NCBI GenBank assembly: GCA_002946415.1
Contig: NJPS01000076.1
Span: 1,426,001 to 1,490,000 of the forward strand
Direction of reading: 5' to 3'
Length of the DNA: 64,000 nucleotides
DNA from: Rutstroemia sp. NJR-2017a BVV2
Taxonomy: Eukaryota; Ascomycota; Leotiomycetes; Helotiales; Rutstroemiaceae
A program made the position numbers and the translations under genes. The notes below the pieces were generated by a model. The model saw only the letters and a program-made list of their open reading frames with translations. It ran no database searches and had not been told where the DNA came from. Below are positions 1-11,843 of this stretch, piece after piece (the first letter of the stretch is position 1; each line of letters begins with the position of its first letter).

Positions 1-2835
1 TGGAGTGAGAGAGACCGGGAGTTCATTCCTATGTGTTCGAATTTTCCATTTTTTGATAATAGCGGAGTGGAGTTGAGTTCCAATTGACCGTCTGCCCTGG
101 ACCTCCTTCCTCTTCTTGTTATTGTACGGTAACGAACGGATGCGGTGGATACGTCCCGGTTGAGGCTTGAGGCTTTCGATGTGTGAGTAAGGAATATAGG
201 TACGACGTAGTGACACCGGAAGTCAGAAGATGGAGATGGTACAGTAATAATAGAATGGACTTAGCCGCAGCCACTGGTCACTGGACACTGGTCAGTGTGT
301 GGTTTACTTGCCGAGGGAGTTGCAGACGATGATGGGCTGAGATATGTTGCAGATGGAGTGAGGCCATGGAGCATAATAATGAAGGCATAAAATGTTAGCA
401 GCCAGAGCCATATTTTTGTACCGGTCGGTATCAACGGACGCACGATTATGATCTCTGATCCATGCAGCAGGACCACCAGTACGAAGCCAGCACCAGCACC
501 AGCACTAAGCATCGCCAACTTTGCCGGATTCACCAGCCATTATTGGATGTCTACTTCGTACTTATTTTCGTCGCTCACGCGTTTTGGCGTGGTAGATCAG
601 CCTTTCCCATGAGGTCGGATACAAGGGATACAAAGGGATACCGGGGATGAAGCAACACACAAACAACTTCAGAGATTAGCCTACCATACCTGCAACACCT
701 ACGTGATCTTCTGCTCCTCCAATGAAATGGTCCAAACGCGCGATCGTCTTCTCGAACTCTGGTCAGGACCGTCCGTCTCAATTTGCCATTCCCCGTACTT
801 TCTGCGACTTGCACGTCGGCCCCAAACCCAGAGCAGTTAAGAAAGCGTAGGAAGCTTCCAAACCATGAAACTCGGAGCTTCGAAGTGCGAGCTTGTACCT
901 TTTTCTCCCAGTTCCGTTGCCAGTTCCATTTCCCGCCCATTTTCCACGGCTCTCCTGCCTTACTCTTTGCAGTATCGCTTAGGAGGTTCAATCTTGTGTC
1001 TGCCCATCTCTAAACCGCTTCGGTGCTAGCCAGCGAAGAAAGGAACATTCATCCGTGATGCCTACCCATGTTCTAATCTTTTAGCCCATTCACCAATCAC
1101 ACGGCGGAAACACCAGAAGAGCGACTCCCGCGTCGCCTCTTGTTGACCTTACGTAGCCCTTAGTCCTCCTGTGCTAGAAGTTATTAAGAGGACCACAGAG
1201 CCAAGGGGCACGAGGCAATGAACGCGCTCTGAGGTGCTGCTGCTAGGATGGCCGGGGGAGCACATTACGAGAATGACTGGATGAGGAGCGACGAAGAGCA
1301 GCCGTGCCTTGGATTCGAGGTACTCCGGGTCGAATTATGAAGAAACTTATGAAAATGATGAAGCGAAGACGCACAGGAAACGCACAGAAAGCGCAACGCT
1401 CCCTGCCTGCCTTTCGCCCAAAGCCAAACAAGGGCAAGATCCAAGTCCCAGCTCCAAAAGTAATAATCTGCCGACTATACCTAATGCGCTCGTCGCACTC
1501 CTCAGACCCTCTTCTATTCCCAGCTCGTGGTTCCTCTAGCTTGGGGGAGACGATGCTCTTACTTTGAAGTAGGTCCGGTCTTGTGAAGTTCTTAGTTAGT
1601 CCTTAGTTCTTAGAATTCTGTTAGTAGAAGCGTATCCCACACTGGCACTGGCACACACCCACCGCGCCCACACCCACGCACGCCCAGCCCGGCTACCTGA
1701 CCTTACCTGAACTGACCTTACCTGAACTGACCTTCCCTGACCTTACCACCTTACCATACCATACGAAGTACAGAGTACGCGAAAAGTTACTACGCCTTCG
1801 CTCTGTACTTACTACTCACACGTCCACTCCACTAGTAAAACTACTTTCTTACATTCACCTCTCGATTCTCATCAGTCACTCCTTGAATCTTCATCCTTCT
1901 TTTTTCCCCTCCTCTTTTATCTCCTCCGAACTCCCTCATTTCTCGATTTCTCTTTCCTCTTTCTCCTCTGAAATCCCTTCCTATGATCCATCATTCGAAG
2001 GAACCAAAGAGGTCTCGATTTAATTGACACCCTGTTATGCTGAAGCTCGAAAAAAGCTCGCAAAAAGATTCCGATTTCTGCATTGGGGAAGACTGTCCAG
2101 TGAACTTTGCTAGATTGAAGCTCCATCGACCTCGACCTTGACCTCGACCTACCCAGCATTCGTATCTGCTTTCGGATCTTCCACACGACTTGTCCATAAC
2201 TGTCAACTACATACTCAATTCCAAGGAGGATTAACAGACATCAGAACTCACCTACCTAATATCCCTCCCTCACCACTACCACCCTCAAAAGTCGACATCA
2301 CGAAGACTACCGTTCCTTGAATTGAATCGAATCCTTCGAGAACATAGTCACCAATTGTTCAAAAGAATTCAATTCGACATCGAAAGCTCCGTCTCCGTCT
2401 CCACACTCGACGCTTCTCTCTTACCTCACCGATACCCGCCAAGAACCACATACAAATAATCGTTTCCTCGACCTTCCTTAGAAAACCCGCAAAGCCCCTC
2501 CCAAAAAAAGAACACTCGCACTGTTTATTTCTGCCACAGCGTTTCTCAATTCTGCTCATTGTTTCGAGGTAATAACTATTTTTTTCTCAATTGTTCCAAA
2601 GCGGCTCTATTCTTCTTACCTCGGTGCCAATCTCAATTTCCATCTTAACTCCTTTTTGGCAAGGAGTTAAATTTGGCTCCACAATTGAAAGCTCAGATAC
2701 TCGACAACTTCAATTGTGAGCTGGAACCTGGCACTTTTATGCATTTCTTCATCCTGTTTCCCTACCGTCCTCCGTCTCCATCTCCATTCAACCCAATCCA
2801 CTCTTTTCCTCGCCCACTCTTCCTCTCTCTAATAA
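1..2835. other. Gene-less upstream region of the G1 cyclin
   Basis: I see no convincing gene here. Open frames on both strands are short and lack recognisable domains. The stretch is pyrimidine-rich on the plus strand from about 1850 onward, which is typical of long fungal promoters and leaders. It contains a 15-nt direct duplication at 1703-1732 and an MCB-like ACGCGT at 577-582, too far from the cyclin start to be given weight. Confidence 0.5.
1703..1732 (+). repeat. 15-nt perfect tandem duplication
   Basis: The unit TTACCTGAACTGACC occurs at 1703-1717 and again at 1718-1732. It is flanked by further degenerate CTGACCTTACC-like copies from about 1694 to 1760. It is a small local minisatellite in non-coding DNA. 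Confidence 0.8.
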
Positions 2836-2866
2836 CCAATTCACATCCTCCCCTCACACTATAAAA
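2836..2866 (+). promoter_or_regulatory. CCAAT plus TATA box, candidate core promoter of the cyclin
   Basis: A CCAAT pentamer at 2836-2840 is followed 19 bp later by TATAAAA at 2860-2866. Transcription starting about 30 bp downstream would give a leader of roughly 760 nt before the cyclin ATG at 3649. The motifs are seen directly; their use as the promoter is inference. Confidence 0.45.
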
Positions 2867-2922
2867 AGAGAGAGGCATTGAACTGACATTTAACCCTCTC
2901 CCCTTACTTAGTTAGCATTTAC

Positions 2923-3003
2923 ATGCCAACCGTCGCGCATCTCTGTGTTCAACATTCTTCCACGCCTCCACGTTCCTCAGATTCCCCGAAACTCGGCACG
3001 TAA
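2923..3003 (+). other. Upstream ORF in the cyclin leader (26 codons)
   Basis: ATG at 2923 opens a 26-codon frame ending at TAA 3001-3003. I found no other ATG between the TATA box at 2860 and the cyclin start at 3649, so this would be the only upstream AUG in the predicted leader. Yeast CLN3 mRNA also carries a short repressive upstream ORF, so a role in coupling cyclin translation to growth is plausible but unproven. Confidence 0.45.
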
Positions 3004-3648
3004 TCACCACAAGTTTCTCAGATTCGAGCCTGCATAGCCAAAGGTCGGAGACGTTTACTCGTTCATCCCATCTTTCGCATCCGGAGAATATTAACACATT
3101 TTCACGGCAACCTCCTCGACCCATTCGTCCAGACAATTTTCGACTAGGAGAATCTACCTCTGGTGAGTCTCGATCTTGCTTCCGAATTCTTTAGAAACAT
3201 CCCTCCTCCCTTCCCCTCCCCTTCAAGGCAGCTTTCCCAGTCTTCTGCAGTACTCCACTTTCTTGGCTCTGAATCTTGCTAATCTTGCAATTCACCATTC
3301 GTTAGAATCTATCCGAGATCTCTTATAAAGTGATATTCACCCGCTCTAAGCCGATATCGACTTTCAAGGATTTCAACTTTTACTCTTTGCGCTTTTACTA
3401 GCCATTGCCATTCATTTTCGACTATAGTACAACTACACTCACTAATAATTTAATACAATCCAACTGCTGTATTGTTCTATCTACTGAACGATACTATACA
3501 TTCCTTTACAGAAGAACCCAACAATTCCAGTGTCTATCTACAGTCACTGTCAGGTCGAAGCTCCCGGAGAACTTGACGTCCATTCATTCCTACTACCAAC
3601 TTCCACTCAACCACCACTTCCTCAATAACTTACAACACCACCTTCAAA

Positions 3649-4932
3649 ATGTCGTACAATCAACCTTGCGATACTTTCTTCGTGGAGGATGCCTGCCCTC
3701 AGCAATCCCAACAACCTCGCCCAAACTCGCAAGAATACATCAAGATGATGGGACGAAGGAGGCAAGAAGCTATGGCAAATGAGTTATCTCGACAGGCTTG
3801 TGATGCTTACATGGACGATATAATTGATCACATGGCGCAGATGGAGGTTAGTTGATCTGGTCTTTGGAGCATGCTAGAGTCTCATACTAATTTTATTTCT
3901 AACTAGGAAACAACCATGCCAGACGTCGCCTCAATTGAGATTCAGCAAGAGATTCAATGGTTCATGCGACCATATCTTATCGACTTCCTGATTGAAGCTC
4001 ACTCCGCCTTCCAACTTCTTCCGGAAACACTCCACCTTGCCGTTAACCTCCTCGATCGATACTGCTCGCGCCGCGTCGTTTACAAGAGACATTACCAATT
4101 GGTCGGATGTGCTGCTCTCCTCATTGCTGCTAAGTATGGAGACAAGAAGGAGCGTGTGCCAATGATTCGAGAGTTGAAATCCATGTGCTGTTCATTATAC
4201 GACGAGGAGATGTTCACCCAAATGGAGTGGCACGTCCTGAATACGTTGGAGTGGATGATCGGTCACCCTACTGTTGATAGCTGGTTACAGCTTGCTTTAT
4301 TGGAGGGACCCGAATATGACGACATGACCGTCGAGCACTTGTCATGGTACATCTGCGAAATGGCATTGTACCACAAAGAATTCGTCTCAATCAAACCTTC
4401 CGCCATGGCACGTGCTTCGTTAGCACTATCCAGAGATATCCTTGGCTGCCCAGAGATCGACACCTACGGACAAGTGGACTCAGAGTTAATGTTGAGTCTC
4501 TCCCGCCAACTCAACCAACCTTCCTCAGTCCTCGCCAGGAAGTACGCTTCCCCTCATCTCTCCCGAGTATCCGAAGTTCTCCGAAGGTTCTTATTACAAC
4601 AAGCGGCTATGAGCCAATGCCACGTTACTCCTCCAACACCACCGGCCGAACCATCCGCAATGCCAAAGTCGATGCAACACGATGTCTACAGCACTCCCCA
4701 AAAGGTTTATGGACAACATGTTATCAATGGTTACCTGACCCCACCAATCACACCGGAAGGGGAATACTTCGGTGCAGTTACTTCAAATGAGGTCAAAGGT
4801 TATCAAACATCAGCACCTAGATGTCCGATCACACCCACTCCACAGGCCCAGATGCAATTTAGTCAACAGCAGCAATCACAATTCCCAACGCAACAGACCT
4901 ACCAATCGCAAGATGTCGTCATGCAACAATAA
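3649..4932 (+). CDS. G1/S-specific cyclin, CLN family
   Basis: Two exons, 3649-3846 and 3907-4932, are joined across a 60-nt intron (GTTAGT...AACTAG) in phase 0, giving 407 aa. The product should bind and activate the cyclin-dependent kinase (Cdc28/CdkA) at the G1/S commitment step in the nucleus and cytoplasm. The cyclin N box spans roughly residues 80-190, with the MRPYLIDFLIEAH start, the LLDRYCSRR helix and the AAKYGDKKE segment all present. The C-terminal half is Pro/Gln-rich with many TP sites (TPPTPP, TPPITPEGE), resembling the PEST-like, CDK-phosphorylated tails that make G1 cyclins unstable. The first exon is a short non-catalytic lead. The upstream ORF and long leader suggest translational control. 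B-type cyclin is unlikely because no destruction box or B-type signature is seen. Confidence 0.93.
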
Positions 4933-6518
4933 ACCTGATCTCATTCCCAATTGTTCGATGCTCCAACCTCAACACCCTTCTCACTTCGATCTCGAACAAT
5001 TTACCATACCAGACTCTCACATGTACCGCAATTTGTGTTGATTGTGCAAAAGTTCGTCCTTTATTTCGTCGACGTCGATCATAAGCCTAAAATCTTGCGA
5101 TTTCATCGTCCTTGCAGCATCAGCGTTTCCATCGAAAATATTTGGCATTAGCGAGTCTTTGGTTTTTATTCTATTTCAACACATTATATTTTGTCGTTCT
5201 AGCGTTTCTTATTACAACACTCGTCCGCATATACACACAATGCACCCACTGCTCTTCAGCTCAACCCAAACTCTCTTTCTTTCCTTTGTTTCTTGTCGGG
5301 GCGCACTCTACCTTGGGAATTGATTTAATCGATGAGAGGAAGAACTGGTGACTCGAAAAGAAAGCAACAAAAAAAGGAAGGACAATCGGTTGAAAGGAGT
5401 GGATTTTACATCTTTTTCTTTTGTTTTTGGCGGAAAGTTTTTAAGTGTTTTCTTCATACCCTTCTTGCACAGCACATTCTGGTCATTTCGGGTCAATCAA
5501 CAAAAATGGGGGCTTGAGAGATAATTGAATGGTATTCGTTGCTTGCTACTTCTCACACGGAGAAATAGATCTGGCAATGCATCGGGTGCGGATGGGATCG
5601 GTATGGAGGGAATGGTTGGGATTGGGATAGGATAAGGAGGCGTCTTTCATCTTTCTTAATGGACGGGTGATTGATTTCGATTGGGGTGGGGGGTGATTTG
5701 CTTCTTTGGTAGTGAGGAGGTGATTGTGAATCGATTTTTTTAAAGGTGGAGCAGAATTGGGGAATATTTTAAGGAAGTTTGGCTTGTTGGATGGAGATAC
5801 CCAAGATCAGATCAGAGCAGAGCAGAGACATTCTAGATGTTATATCCAGGATATACGGTGGTGGTTGGCGATGATGGCCTTTGGTAGATTGGCAGATAGG
5901 ATAGGGATAGGATAGGAAAGCAGGGAGATTAAATGGATAATAAGACACCTGACTTTACTGAATTGTTTGTTCCTTTGGATTGAATCAAGTGAATGTGACG
6001 TTTTTTTAATCGTTAAGTAAGTTACATGTAGGTGTCTGCTCTATAAGTTGTACATATTGAAAATGGTATTGCAGTTGCTGGTGACATAGGTAGGTCGGCT
6101 TGCCTGGTCCGCAATAGAGCTTCGGTTCATTCATCTTCAACAGCAGCAACCGGACTCTCAATAAATCAAATCTACAACACTGCTTCCTCGGAAGTTTAGG
6201 TTCTGGTCTGCGAAATCCGATCCGCATTTGGCGTCTTTGTGCACGCACAAAGAAAGGAAAAATTACAAAGATGGAGATGGATACCTTGAAAGGAAAGCAA
6301 AAAGCAAAAGCAAAAGACAGTTTGGAGCTTAAGAAATTGGTATCGAGACTGATTGAAACTGCGGAAACTTGTGGCTTCTACTTCTTCTGCGAAAGTCGAT
6401 TTCGATTGGTGCTTGTCATTGATATTTGATGGTATGTTTTGGGAGTGAGTGAGAGAAAATCAATCACGAGAAGAGCGCATCGTCCCTTTAACTATACCTA
6501 CCGACCTTGGAAACAGAT
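4933..6518. other. Intergenic region downstream of the cyclin
   Basis: No gene seen. The first few hundred bases are AT-rich, as expected for the cyclin 3' UTR. From about 5580 to 5920 the plus strand is GGAT/GGGAT-rich with simple imperfect repeats. The last part holds the promoter and leader of the next gene. Confidence 0.5.
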
Positions 6519-9500
6519 ATGCAGAACCCGAAAGCTACAGGAGATACGAGGATGTATAAACCTCCTTCTCCTTATGATCCTCCGCACAGCGACCATAAGA
6601 AGACGAGAACATCCATCACCAAAAACCCGGACAACCCCCTCCCCCCGGCTCTTCAGCAGTTGCAAACGACCTTCCGTATCCTGATCTCAAACTACAGATC
6701 CAATGCCGCGAGGTATGGGTTCGCGGATCAACGTATGAGGAAAGATTGGAGTTGGGAGGTTTGGAGAGCGTGGTTGGGGTGTTTTGTACCTGAGACTGGG
6801 ACTGGGGTGGAGAAGTTGGATGGAAGGGAGGGGGTGCAGGGGGTTGGGTTGGAAGGGGAGAGGGATTGGAGGAAGTATAATAGGCCTTTGGAGAAGGAGA
6901 TGGATTATCTTGCTATGGGGCTGAAGGGGGAGTTGAAAGTTCGTATATGTTCAGATGAAGCAGAGCAGGGCTGGGACTGGGAAAATGGGGTTCTAAAGGT
7001 TTCGAGGGTTATGGCGTGGAGGATTGAAGAGGTGGGGAGGTTGCAGGGGGAGTTGAGGGGGTTGGTGGAGAGGTGTAGGGATCTGGATAAGGCGGAGTGG
7101 GAGGGGTTGGGGAGGATCACGGAGATTTTGGAGGGGACGGATAGGGAGGTTTTTGGGGGGGTGGGGGGGAGGTGGAGGGAGTTGAGGGGGGGGTTGGTGG
7201 CGGAGGTGGATAGGGGGGAGGAGAAGGAGAGGTTGGAGGAGGGAGGTTGGGCGGAGAGGTTAGAGGGGATAGAGCAGTTTAGAAATGCGTGGAGGAAGTT
7301 GATAAGCAAGAATCCAGAGCTGTGGGAGAATGACGTTTTATTGCTGCCGTTGGGGAAAGGGGCGAGGAGGACAGATGGGAGGAGGCATAAAATGGGTAAG
7401 GAGTGGGGACAGCCGTGGATTGCGTATATGCCGTGGAGGATGCCGGGGATGGGGTTGGGGGAAAGAGGGGAGAGGTGGGTGTGGGAGGTGAATAGGGGGT
7501 TGAGGAGGAGGGTGGAGTGGGGAGGGGAGATAGGGGATAAAGAGAGGTTGGAGAAGTTGCTGGTGCCGTTTATGCCGGCGGGGATGAGGAGGTTGTATGA
7601 TGCCTCATTGACGCACAATGGGACTGAGCAGAGTAGGAAAAGCGCCAGAAAGGGATTTGAAAGACTTTTCGAGCCGTGGGTGAGCTCGTTTGAGGGATTT
7701 GGTGTGAGAGTGAAAGCTTATCCTCCAAGAGGGGAGAAAGGCTGGTTGGAGGATACGCTACCTACTACTGACGACACCGAGAATGACGAAAAAACCCCTC
7801 CTTACCAATTCCCCATCTTTAGACAACGAGATCTAGCGATTTTGCATCGACGTGGCGGGGGGGAATTTGAGCCAGGAAAACTAGAGCGCGTTAAAGCTAC
7901 ACTGAAAGAACTTGCGCTTAGGATATCTAGGGTGGGGGAATCGGGTGATGTTGCGGGGAAAGATTTCGTTAGGCTAGTGTATACGCAGTTGAGAAATGCG
8001 ATTGAGGGTACGGATGGAGTGATGAGGGGTGGGATGGGTGAGGATGAGGAGGAGGAGATGAGGATGATGAAGAGGGAGATTGGGAGGTATTTGGAGGGGT
8101 TGATTAGGAGGGTTGATGAGTATGGATGGGATGGAGCGGATGGAGCGGATGGAGCGAATGAGGAGGAGGAGGATAGGCCGGGGACGTTCTATCTTGCTGA
8201 GCCGATGGTGGGAGTCGCGGGTACGGAGGAGGAAGAGGAAGAGGAAGCGGGTGATGTGGCGCTGGGGAGGTTCGGTGATTGGGATATGATGTCCCAGTTT
8301 CAACTACACGAAACTACTTCCCCCAACCCAGCAATCCCTTTCACCATCTCCTCCACATCACCTCCTCCCCTCCCCAAAGAAACTCCCCTCTCCCTCTCCC
8401 TTCCCGCAACACACCAACCAGAAGAAATCCATCCCTTCCACTACACCACTCTCCTCCTCGTATCCACGCAACACAAAGACCGCGCGTATGCACACGCTCG
8501 CACAGCGCTGCAATATTCGCATCCGGAAATTCTCCCCCCGCCACGGAATCTCAACGGCCCGGTTACGGTCCCGGATGCGGTAATGTGTCAGGAAAGAGCG
8601 GCGGGGTTTTTGAAGATTTTGACGGGGGTTTGGAGGGGTTTGCTATATGCGCAGGAGCGGGCGCCGGGAGGGTTGATAGGGGGTGTGGTGGAGAGGGTGG
8701 GGTGGGGGGTTAGGTGGAGGAGGGGAGAGGAGGGGGAGGGGGATGAGTGGCGGAGGGAGATGTACTTGTCGGGGGAGGAAATAGATGGTTTGAGGGAGCT
8801 GGTAGGGGAGAGTTGGAATGAGTGGGAGGGGGAGTATCCGGGGTATGAGGAATTGGAGCATGGAGATAGTGGGAAGGGAGAAGAAGAATGGGAAAGAGAG
8901 GTGCAGATTTCAGAGGAGTTTGAGAGGGACTTGGAGGGTTTGGGAGAGGAAGAGAAACCGCCTTTTTGGAGGACTTCGATGATGGAGGAAGAAGAAGACG
9001 CAGAAGAAGAAGAAAAAGAACGACAGGAAGTTAAAGACGAAAAAAAGGATATGAGAAGAACAATTACATACAACAGAGATATCCCAGCAGCGGAAACGAT
9101 GGATCTGCATACCCTTCTCGAATTTCTAAATTCAAATAGAAGTAAAAGGGGATTATCCTTGTGGAGTGAGCAGGAGGTTAAGGGGTATTTGGAGAGGTTG
9201 GCGGAGTTTGGGAGAATGCAGTTTGTGGTCCCTTGTTCCTTTTTGCTTTCTCTACCCTTCTGGATTTCTTTGATGTTTTTCTTGTGCTTTTACACGATAT
9301 GCTCGCTTATCTCTCTCTATTCGTGTTTTATTCTGTCTTTCGGGTGTAGTAGTACTTATCTTATCCCCTCCTGCGGCGAAAATCGAAGAAAGCAAGAAAC
9401 AAAACTAACATAAACCCAGTATCGAACAATCCCCAGACACATACAACATCGCTCGCATCCCACGAACATTGTCAATTCAGCCGGATAAATACCGCTTTCT

Positions 9501-10821
9501 TACACGCGCGGCGTTTCGCTTGGGGAGGGCGGTGGCGCGGTGTGCGGAGGTGTTGGGGGGTGAAGGTGAAGATGAGGAGGGGAGAGCGGAGGGGGTGAGG
9601 GATGCGTATGAGAGGGTGGTGGGGAGGATTCCGGGGTTGGAGGGAAATGGAGAGGGGGAAGAGGAAGAAATAGATCTACTTCGGTTGGCGAGGGAGTTGC
9701 ATACAGTTGCGCCGGATTTGTTTCACGAGGCGGGGGTGGATTGGAGGGAGCTGAAGATGCATGACGGGGATGGGGAAATAGAAAAGAAGGAGGAGAAGAG
9801 AAGGGCGGCGATGGTGTTGCAGATGATGGTGGTGGAGGAGTTGAATCGGAATTGGGAGGTGAGGGGGCCGGGGAGTGAGGAGGTGTGGGGGTGGGCGAAG
9901 GGGAAGGGAAGAGATGAAAGGCATGGAAAGAAACAGTTCTTTAGTATGCGGCGCTGGCCGGTAGGTGAGCAGTCTGCTGAGAGTCAGGAGAGGATTAGGA
10001 GGAGTGGACCAGTTGTGATGGAGGAAGATGATGATTTGGGGGTCGAGATACAGATGGAGATGAACAGTAAGGAAGAGCAAGTATTCCATGGCACAGGATA
10101 TGAACTCGTAACCCGAGACTCAGAAAACGGAATACCTACGAAAGTAATCCGACGACCTCGCGGCCAATCCTTCTTCCCCTTCGGCGAAACAGAATACCAG
10201 AGAGCGTATCTGAGTTGGGTAATTAGTCGGGATTTAAAAGATAGTTTGTTCTTCCCTTTTCGTTTATTTTCTTCCCCCTTTCTCGCCCTACTTTCTGTCA
10301 TAATACCGCCAATGTTCGTGTTATAGCTTTTCGATCTTCTCGCTGACTTTCCCGGGTGGGAATTCTTAGTCCCGCAATTCAACCCGAAACCACAAACATG
10401 GTTGCAGAAAATTAATCCGTTTAGGATTGTGAAGAGATATAGGGAGAGAGGGACAGCGAGGGATGTCTATAAGCTGCCGCGGTTGAACGGGGTTGGGAAG
10501 AGAGGGGTTGGGTTGAAGAGTCTTTCGGTGGATGAGTTGAGGAAGAGAGTGGAGGTGCAGGCGAGGGGGGCGAGGGGAAAGGAGTTGGGGTTGCCGGGGA
10601 TGGGGGAGTTGTATGGGGTTGTGGGAGAGGGGAGGGATGGGGGTGGAGATGGAGAGGGGGAGGCGGAGTGGGAGTGGAAGGTTGGGGATGAGGGGTTGGG
10701 TGAGGGTGAGGGTGAGGATACAGAGCTGGGGTATGAAGATTTGAGGTATAAGGGTGAGAGGTTTGATGGAGGAGAGGCGTACATAGATATTGATGGGCCG
10801 GCGGAGGAACTGGAAGACTAG
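6519..10821 (+). CDS. Large hypothetical fungal protein, unrecognised
   Basis: I do not recognise this protein. Exon 1 is 6519-9220 and exon 2 starts at 9420; the 199-nt intron (GTTTGT, CTAAC branch, AG) restores the frame exactly. The last intron is ambiguous. Donor 10219 with acceptor 10407 keeps the frame (about 1304 aa), and donor 10214 with acceptor 10369 also does (about 1315 aa). The start is the first ATG in the frame. The N-terminus is Trp/Arg-rich and the middle and C-terminal parts are Glu/Gly-rich and highly charged, with a short GAD repeat at 8130-8156. The last 130 residues, beginning near an NPFRIVKRYRERGTARDVYK segment, look the most conserved-like. There is no signal peptide, transmembrane helix or known catalytic motif. 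The coding strand is extremely G-rich and C-poor except in a few segments. Confidence 0.7.
8130..8156 (+). repeat. Triplicated 9-nt coding repeat
   Basis: GATGGAGCG is repeated three times in register, encoding a Gly-Ala-Asp run inside the large hypothetical protein. Being a multiple of three, it keeps the frame. Confidence 0.85.
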
Positions 10822-11843
10822 GTTAAATATTGGGCGGTTGGAGTTGATATGGAGTAGAGTTTCAAACTGCAAGGTAGCAACTGAATACACGTACTTATCA
10901 TGATCCGTGAAGCCCCGAAATGATTCCTCCTTTTATTCCTGGACTGCAGCTGAAAAACGTACTACTCGCGTCCAAGTTGCAATTAGCCACGTTGATGAAA
11001 ATTATAGCATTTACCGGACTCTGTTAGTTTACTCAATGGCGGCGTCCTGATGGCCAAGAGTGGAGTTGCTTCTTAAGAATAGGATGATATGACTATGAAG
11101 TGATAGTAGCACGTAGCCTGTTTGTACTGAAACCAGTATCCAAGGTCTGGAACTCAATGAACGCCGAATATTATGGTTGAAGAGCGTCACATTATGACTC
11201 GCACCCACTCACTGGAAGTCAGAAATCACCCAAGCAAACTGACATTAGACGTCATTTAATCACGCTCATTCAATAGAGCACACTACCAAACGATCTCCAA
11301 TCAGCGCTCATGAAGAAACAGATCAAAATTCCCGAATCTCCAGTCCAGCACTTCATTGCTATGTATCTGCGCATACAGTATATAAATTCTCCAACTCCCC
11401 CAACCAGCCGATCCTTGCTTTAGCAGCGGCTATTCCAACCCCATATTTCTAGTATGTACATTTGTTCCTGAATTGCTCCGCTCGTTTCTATTTTACCGAA
11501 CGTGTATCCATCCATCCATATATTTCCCCCCTGTCCGTATTTCCTTTCCTGTATTAAATCCAGTGAGCTCCGATGCTCTTTTCCGAGATGTGATGTGATG
11601 TGTCAAACTTGCGCCTATCCGTCTATCCATCCGTTGCTTGACTTTGGCTCTGTAAACACCAGAATGATCTTAGTGGTCCAGTGGTAAGTAGGAGTTGGAA
11701 AAGCCCCAGTGTCGACTCCCAGTGATTGAGCCCCTATTATTTCGCTCATCCGTCTGAATAATTTTAGAATTCTAACCACCGAAGAAATTCAACGGTGATT
11801 TGACGGATTCCAGTATCTAGCCGACTTCGGCATAATTTTCCGC
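10822..11843. other. Convergent intergenic region
   Basis: This is the 3' flank of both the hypothetical gene and the oppositely transcribed histidine kinase. Nothing coding is supported. A tRNA-like A-box string near 11673-11683 was examined and rejected. Confidence 0.5.

Noticed and set aside
261..512. Minus-strand open frame with two hydrophobic segments (possible small membrane protein)
   Set aside because: Only about 83 codons from its first ATG, with a Ser/Thr/Pro tail, no recognised motif and no splice or promoter support; it may be chance.
577..582. ACGCGT (MCB-like) followed by a TTTTGGCG E2F-like string, possible G1/S control of the cyclin
   Set aside because: It is about 2.3 kb upstream of the proposed TATA box and single; a hexamer is expected by chance at this scale.
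6905..7618. Long antisense open frame opposite the large hypothetical gene
   Set aside because: It is produced by the purine skew of the real coding strand: low-complexity Ser/Pro/Leu content and no domain.
11660..11720. tRNA-like A box (TGGTCCAGTGG) and B-box-like GTCGACTCC
   Set aside because: No pairing acceptor stem, no anticodon arm and the T-arm does not fold, so it is not a tRNA gene.
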